Shown one piece after another: positions 61,630 to 64,000 of a stretch of 64,000 nucleotides of DNA. The notes below the pieces were generated by a model that was not told the DNA's origin, did no database searches, and was given only the letters and a program-made list of their open reading frames with translations. The stretch lies in NCBI GenBank assembly GCA_945862165.1, contig CAMAXI010000005.1, forward strand, positions 62,001 through 126,000. The letters are read 5' to 3'. The DNA is from Chryseobacterium gleum. Lineage in GTDB: Bacteria; Bacteroidota; Bacteroidia; Flavobacteriales_D; Crocinitomicaceae. Position 1 is the first letter of the stretch. Every line of letters begins with the position of its first letter. Made by a program: the position numbers and the translations under genes.

Positions 61630-64000
61630 ATGCATTCTACCTATGAAAAATCACATTTTCAAGCATATTTAGAAGAATTATTAGCAATTCCTTCTTCGGA
61701 TATTTTGGTACATTGCCCCCGTGAGCATCAACAACTGGTATTTATAGAGAAACAGTTAGTATCGCCGATTTCCTTCTCCTTAACACCAGCATGGAAACGT
61801 TTATTTGCATTTGCTTCCTCGGTACAAAAGTCTGCGGATACGCATACGCTTTGTTTAGCATTGGATACAATATCATTAAACGAGAAGCAACAAACGCCAG
61901 TTTGGCTGGTACCATTGCGTTATCGTAATGTTAAAAACACACATACGCTCGAAATTTCGTTTGAACTAGAAGATGCTTTCCTGAATCCATATTTGTCGCT
62001 TGAATTTAAAAAAATGCACAATCTATCTTTGGAAAATTCAGATCTGGATACATTTGAGGCTAAAAATGAATACGTTTACCAATGTTTAATCGCACATAAT
62101 TATCCAATTTCAGAAGTATCGATTATTGGAAATTTCCATCACCATCGCTTTTTGTTGGTGAAAGAATTGGAAGAACTGCAAACACAAGTTCCCAGCGAAT
62201 TAGTTCAATCCTTACTTGGAGAAGAAAGCGCTACATCCTTCCGGAATATTACATTGGATCCCGGAAATATTACTCCTTTAGATCGGGATCAACAATCTGT
62301 AATTCAACAACTTGCGTCGCATAATTTAGTGGTGGAAGGTCCTCCAGGAACAGGGAAATCGGAACTGATAACAAATATTTTAGGAAAACGTCTAACGTCA
62401 AATGCAAGTCAATTAGTTGTTTCAGAAAAGAAAACGGCCTTGGATGTAATCGCAAAAAAATTAGCGAAAAACGGATTAGATCCTTACATATTTGTACTCA
62501 CTAGTGAAACGCGTGCAAAAGATTTGGTTTCGCAGCTGATAAGTACCTGGAAATTATTGGAAAACAACCTAGAAGAGGTTCGTCCACCAATGTATGTCGG
62601 ACAACAAAAAAGGGCAAACCTGCAACTTTTATTGGATAAATTAACCGCCAAGGAACTGATTGGTGGGATTTCATATAGTGCGTTTTTGGGAATGCTTACT
62701 GGTAAAGATCTCGAATCGGTACCATACGTTTCCAATGTCCCATCCCTTAAAGATTGGTTGCAGGAAATAGAAGTAATTAAGGAATTTTACGCACAACAAC
62801 CCAGGACACATGCCTTGAAGTCATTTCAAAAGACCTGTTTCGATTCAAGCGTTCGTTTGGATGAGGTAATCGCTTCATTTATAATGGATAGTACTTTTTT
62901 ATACGCTACATTTGGTGTCACGTGTATCGCGGAAGTGGAAGAACTACTTTCAGAGGTAATTTATGCGCAAATCATCGAGAATGAAGTTGTTAAAAAACAA
63001 TATAGACTTTTTGAAAAAGATCCATTGCGAAAAAAGTTCAAGAAACTGTACCTAGAAATTCAAAAAAAGCAGAAAGAACAAAGATTGTTAGAACCTGAAA
63101 TGGCTTTATGGAAACTGTTTCCAACGGAATTACAATTAAAAACATGGGAAACTAATCTAACTACTGGTTCTTGGTGGACCCGCAGAATAACTAGAAAACA
63201 AATTTTATTAAATCTCCAAGATACCACCCTACCAGTTTTGGAGCTTCTTCAGAGCGCAAAAAAATACCTACAAGTAACTGCAGAATTAACTAAATTGGAA
63301 ATGGATTGTTTGAATTTAGGGGTTCAACCGATAACTTCCGAATTAGAAAGTATCTATGCATGGGTCATCCAATGGGAAAGTAGTGAAAGTTCAAAACTAA
63401 AAAGAGCCGCAAAACATTCGGTCGAATACCGTGTTCAATTAGTAGAGCATAACCACCGAATTAAACAATTTATTCAAAAAGCACGTACGTATTTTATACT
63501 TTCTCCTGAAGCATCTTTAATAGATTTTGGTCAACATATCCGCGATAATTATACAAATTTACTTTCTTTTTCAGGGTATTTGAAGCAACTTTCTTCGGCG
63601 ATGTATGGCTCCATACAATTCGCTCATTCTTTTGAAACACTAGAAAAGATTGTCTTAAAAGCACACCTTATTCAATTAGAGAACTTATTTCCTGTTTTAC
63701 GCACTTTTTCAGGAGAGGAATTAGGACGAAAATTGGATACAATTATTCAAAGTGAACACGAAGATAATCAAGCGTTTGTTTCTTTTATTCATGCGCACCG
63801 AGCAGCGCGTTTTCATGCGTTTCATCGTATCCTACAAACACCGAGCAACAAATTAGTTCCAAGTGATAAAGAATTAAAGGCACGGTTAAAAAAAGGAAAG
63901 TCCTTGTTAGTCAAAGAATTCGCTAAAACGAGACATACCAACTCCATACGCGAACTACTAAATTCAGACGCTAAAGCATGGATAGAACTTTTAATACCAA
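61630..64000 (+). CDS. Large superfamily 1 helicase (DNA2/UPF1-like), 5' part
   Basis: ATG 61630 opens a frame that runs without a stop to the end of the window, at least 790 codons. The P-loop is VVEGPPGTGKSELITNIL (near residue 240), preceded by PLDRDQQSVIQQL as in AAA_11/DUF4011-type helicases. After it come VVSEKKTALDVIAKKL (motif Ia) and a long helical insert. Later motifs II to VI lie beyond the window. Role in repair or defence cannot be decided from this half. Confidence 0.85.
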   Translation, partial: MHSTYEKSHFQAYLEELLAIPSSDILVHCPREHQQLVFIEKQLVSPISFSLTPAWKRLFAFASSVQKSADTHTLCLALDTISLNEKQQTPVWLVPLRYRNVKNTHTLEISFELEDAFLNPYLSLEFKKMHNLSLENSDLDTFEAKNEYVYQCLIAHNYPISEVSIIGNFHHHRFLLVKELEELQTQVPSELVQSLLGEESATSFRNITLDPGNITPLDRDQQSVIQQLASHNLVVEGPPGTGKSELITNILGKRLTSNASQLVVSEKKTALDVIAKKLAKNGLDPYIFVLTSETRAKDLVSQLISTWKLLENNLEEVRPPMYVGQQKRANLQLLLDKLTAKELIGGISYSAFLGMLTGKDLESVPYVSNVPSLKDWLQEIEVIKEFYAQQPRTHALKSFQKTCFDSSVRLDEVIASFIMDSTFLYATFGVTCIAEVEELLSEVIYAQIIENEVVKKQYRLFEKDPLRKKFKKLYLEIQKKQKEQRLLEPEMALWKLFPTELQLKTWETNLTTGSWWTRRITRKQILLNLQDTTLPVLELLQSAKKYLQVTAELTKLEMDCLNLGVQPITSELESIYAWVIQWESSESSKLKRAAKHSVEYRVQLVEHNHRIKQFIQKARTYFILSPEASLIDFGQHIRDNYTNLLSFSGYLKQLSSAMYGSIQFAHSFETLEKIVLKAHLIQLENLFPVLRTFSGEELGRKLDTIIQSEHEDNQAFVSFIHAHRAARFHAFHRILQTPSNKLVPSDKELKARLKKGKSLLVKEFAKTRHTNSIRELLNSDAKAWIELLIP

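Overview
The window looks like an AT-rich chromosome segment of a Bacteroidota bacterium, probably order Flavobacteriales. The support is: two proteins with type IX secretion (T9SS) C-terminal sorting domains, many Bacteroidota-type -7 promoter boxes (TAnnTTTG), lipoproteins with CKK-type starts, a type-2 PyrF, and MnmB/PccB/Era/Der/MnmE/LysS proteins of Bacteroidetes type. A closer family assignment (Crocinitomicaceae-like) would be a guess.

Layout. 1-7.5 kb: RNase R 3' end, an HTH regulator beside a helically phased repeat, pyrF, lipB, a RhuM/PLD-like fusion, then a tight operon (serine hydrolase, unknown, ArsC-like, glycosyltransferase, acyl-CoA thioesterase). 7.5-9.1 kb: a three-gene hipB-hipS-hipT toxin-antitoxin locus with three TATACC-N6-GGTATA operators. 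9.1-14.8 kb: metabolic and envelope genes (LEA-like lipoprotein, MtnB, PccB-type carboxyltransferase, PlsC-like acyltransferase, orphan HigA, GT4). 14.8-30 kb: a surface and secretion region. It holds a Lys/Glu-rich protein, a paralogous envelope pair, an OmpA-like protein, four linked collagen-like proteins that share an N-terminus but differ at the C-terminus, a giant Ig-repeat T9SS protein and a lipoprotein. The C-termini of three of the collagen-like proteins resemble diversity-generating-retroelement (DGR) variable regions.

30-35 kb: a HipA relic, an initiator tRNA-Met whose 3' half is duplicated around a small GIY-YIG nuclease gene, then era, der and mnmE. 34.83-44.01 kb: a 9.2-kb genomic island inserted exactly at the 3' end of mnmE and bounded by a 16-bp direct repeat. 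It carries a tyrosine integrase, an excisionase-like protein, a zinc-ribbon PD-(D/E)XK protein, and an overlapping five-gene restriction-modification operon: controller HTH, N6A/N4C methyltransferase, C5 methyltransferase, McrB-like NTPase and LlaJI-type nuclease. 44-49.5 kb: an ABC exporter operon, a decayed hipBST locus, a DUF1016/YhcG nuclease gene and a luciferase-like oxidoreductase with a duplicated 3' relic. 49.6-64 kb: a PLP enzyme, a methyltransferase broken by a nonsense codon, a T9SS adhesin flanked by palindromic repeats (one a perfect 52-bp palindrome), lysS, a flippase-like membrane protein, two lipoproteins, free-Met-R-sulfoxide reductase and the first 790 codons of a large helicase that runs off the window.

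The strongest candidates for something undescribed are the linked collagen/lectin paralogs with DGR-like ends, the mnmE-targeted island with its mixed-methylation LlaJI-like system, and the GIY-YIG element that rebuilds the initiator tRNA it sits in. All functional calls are from reading the sequence; no database search was run.
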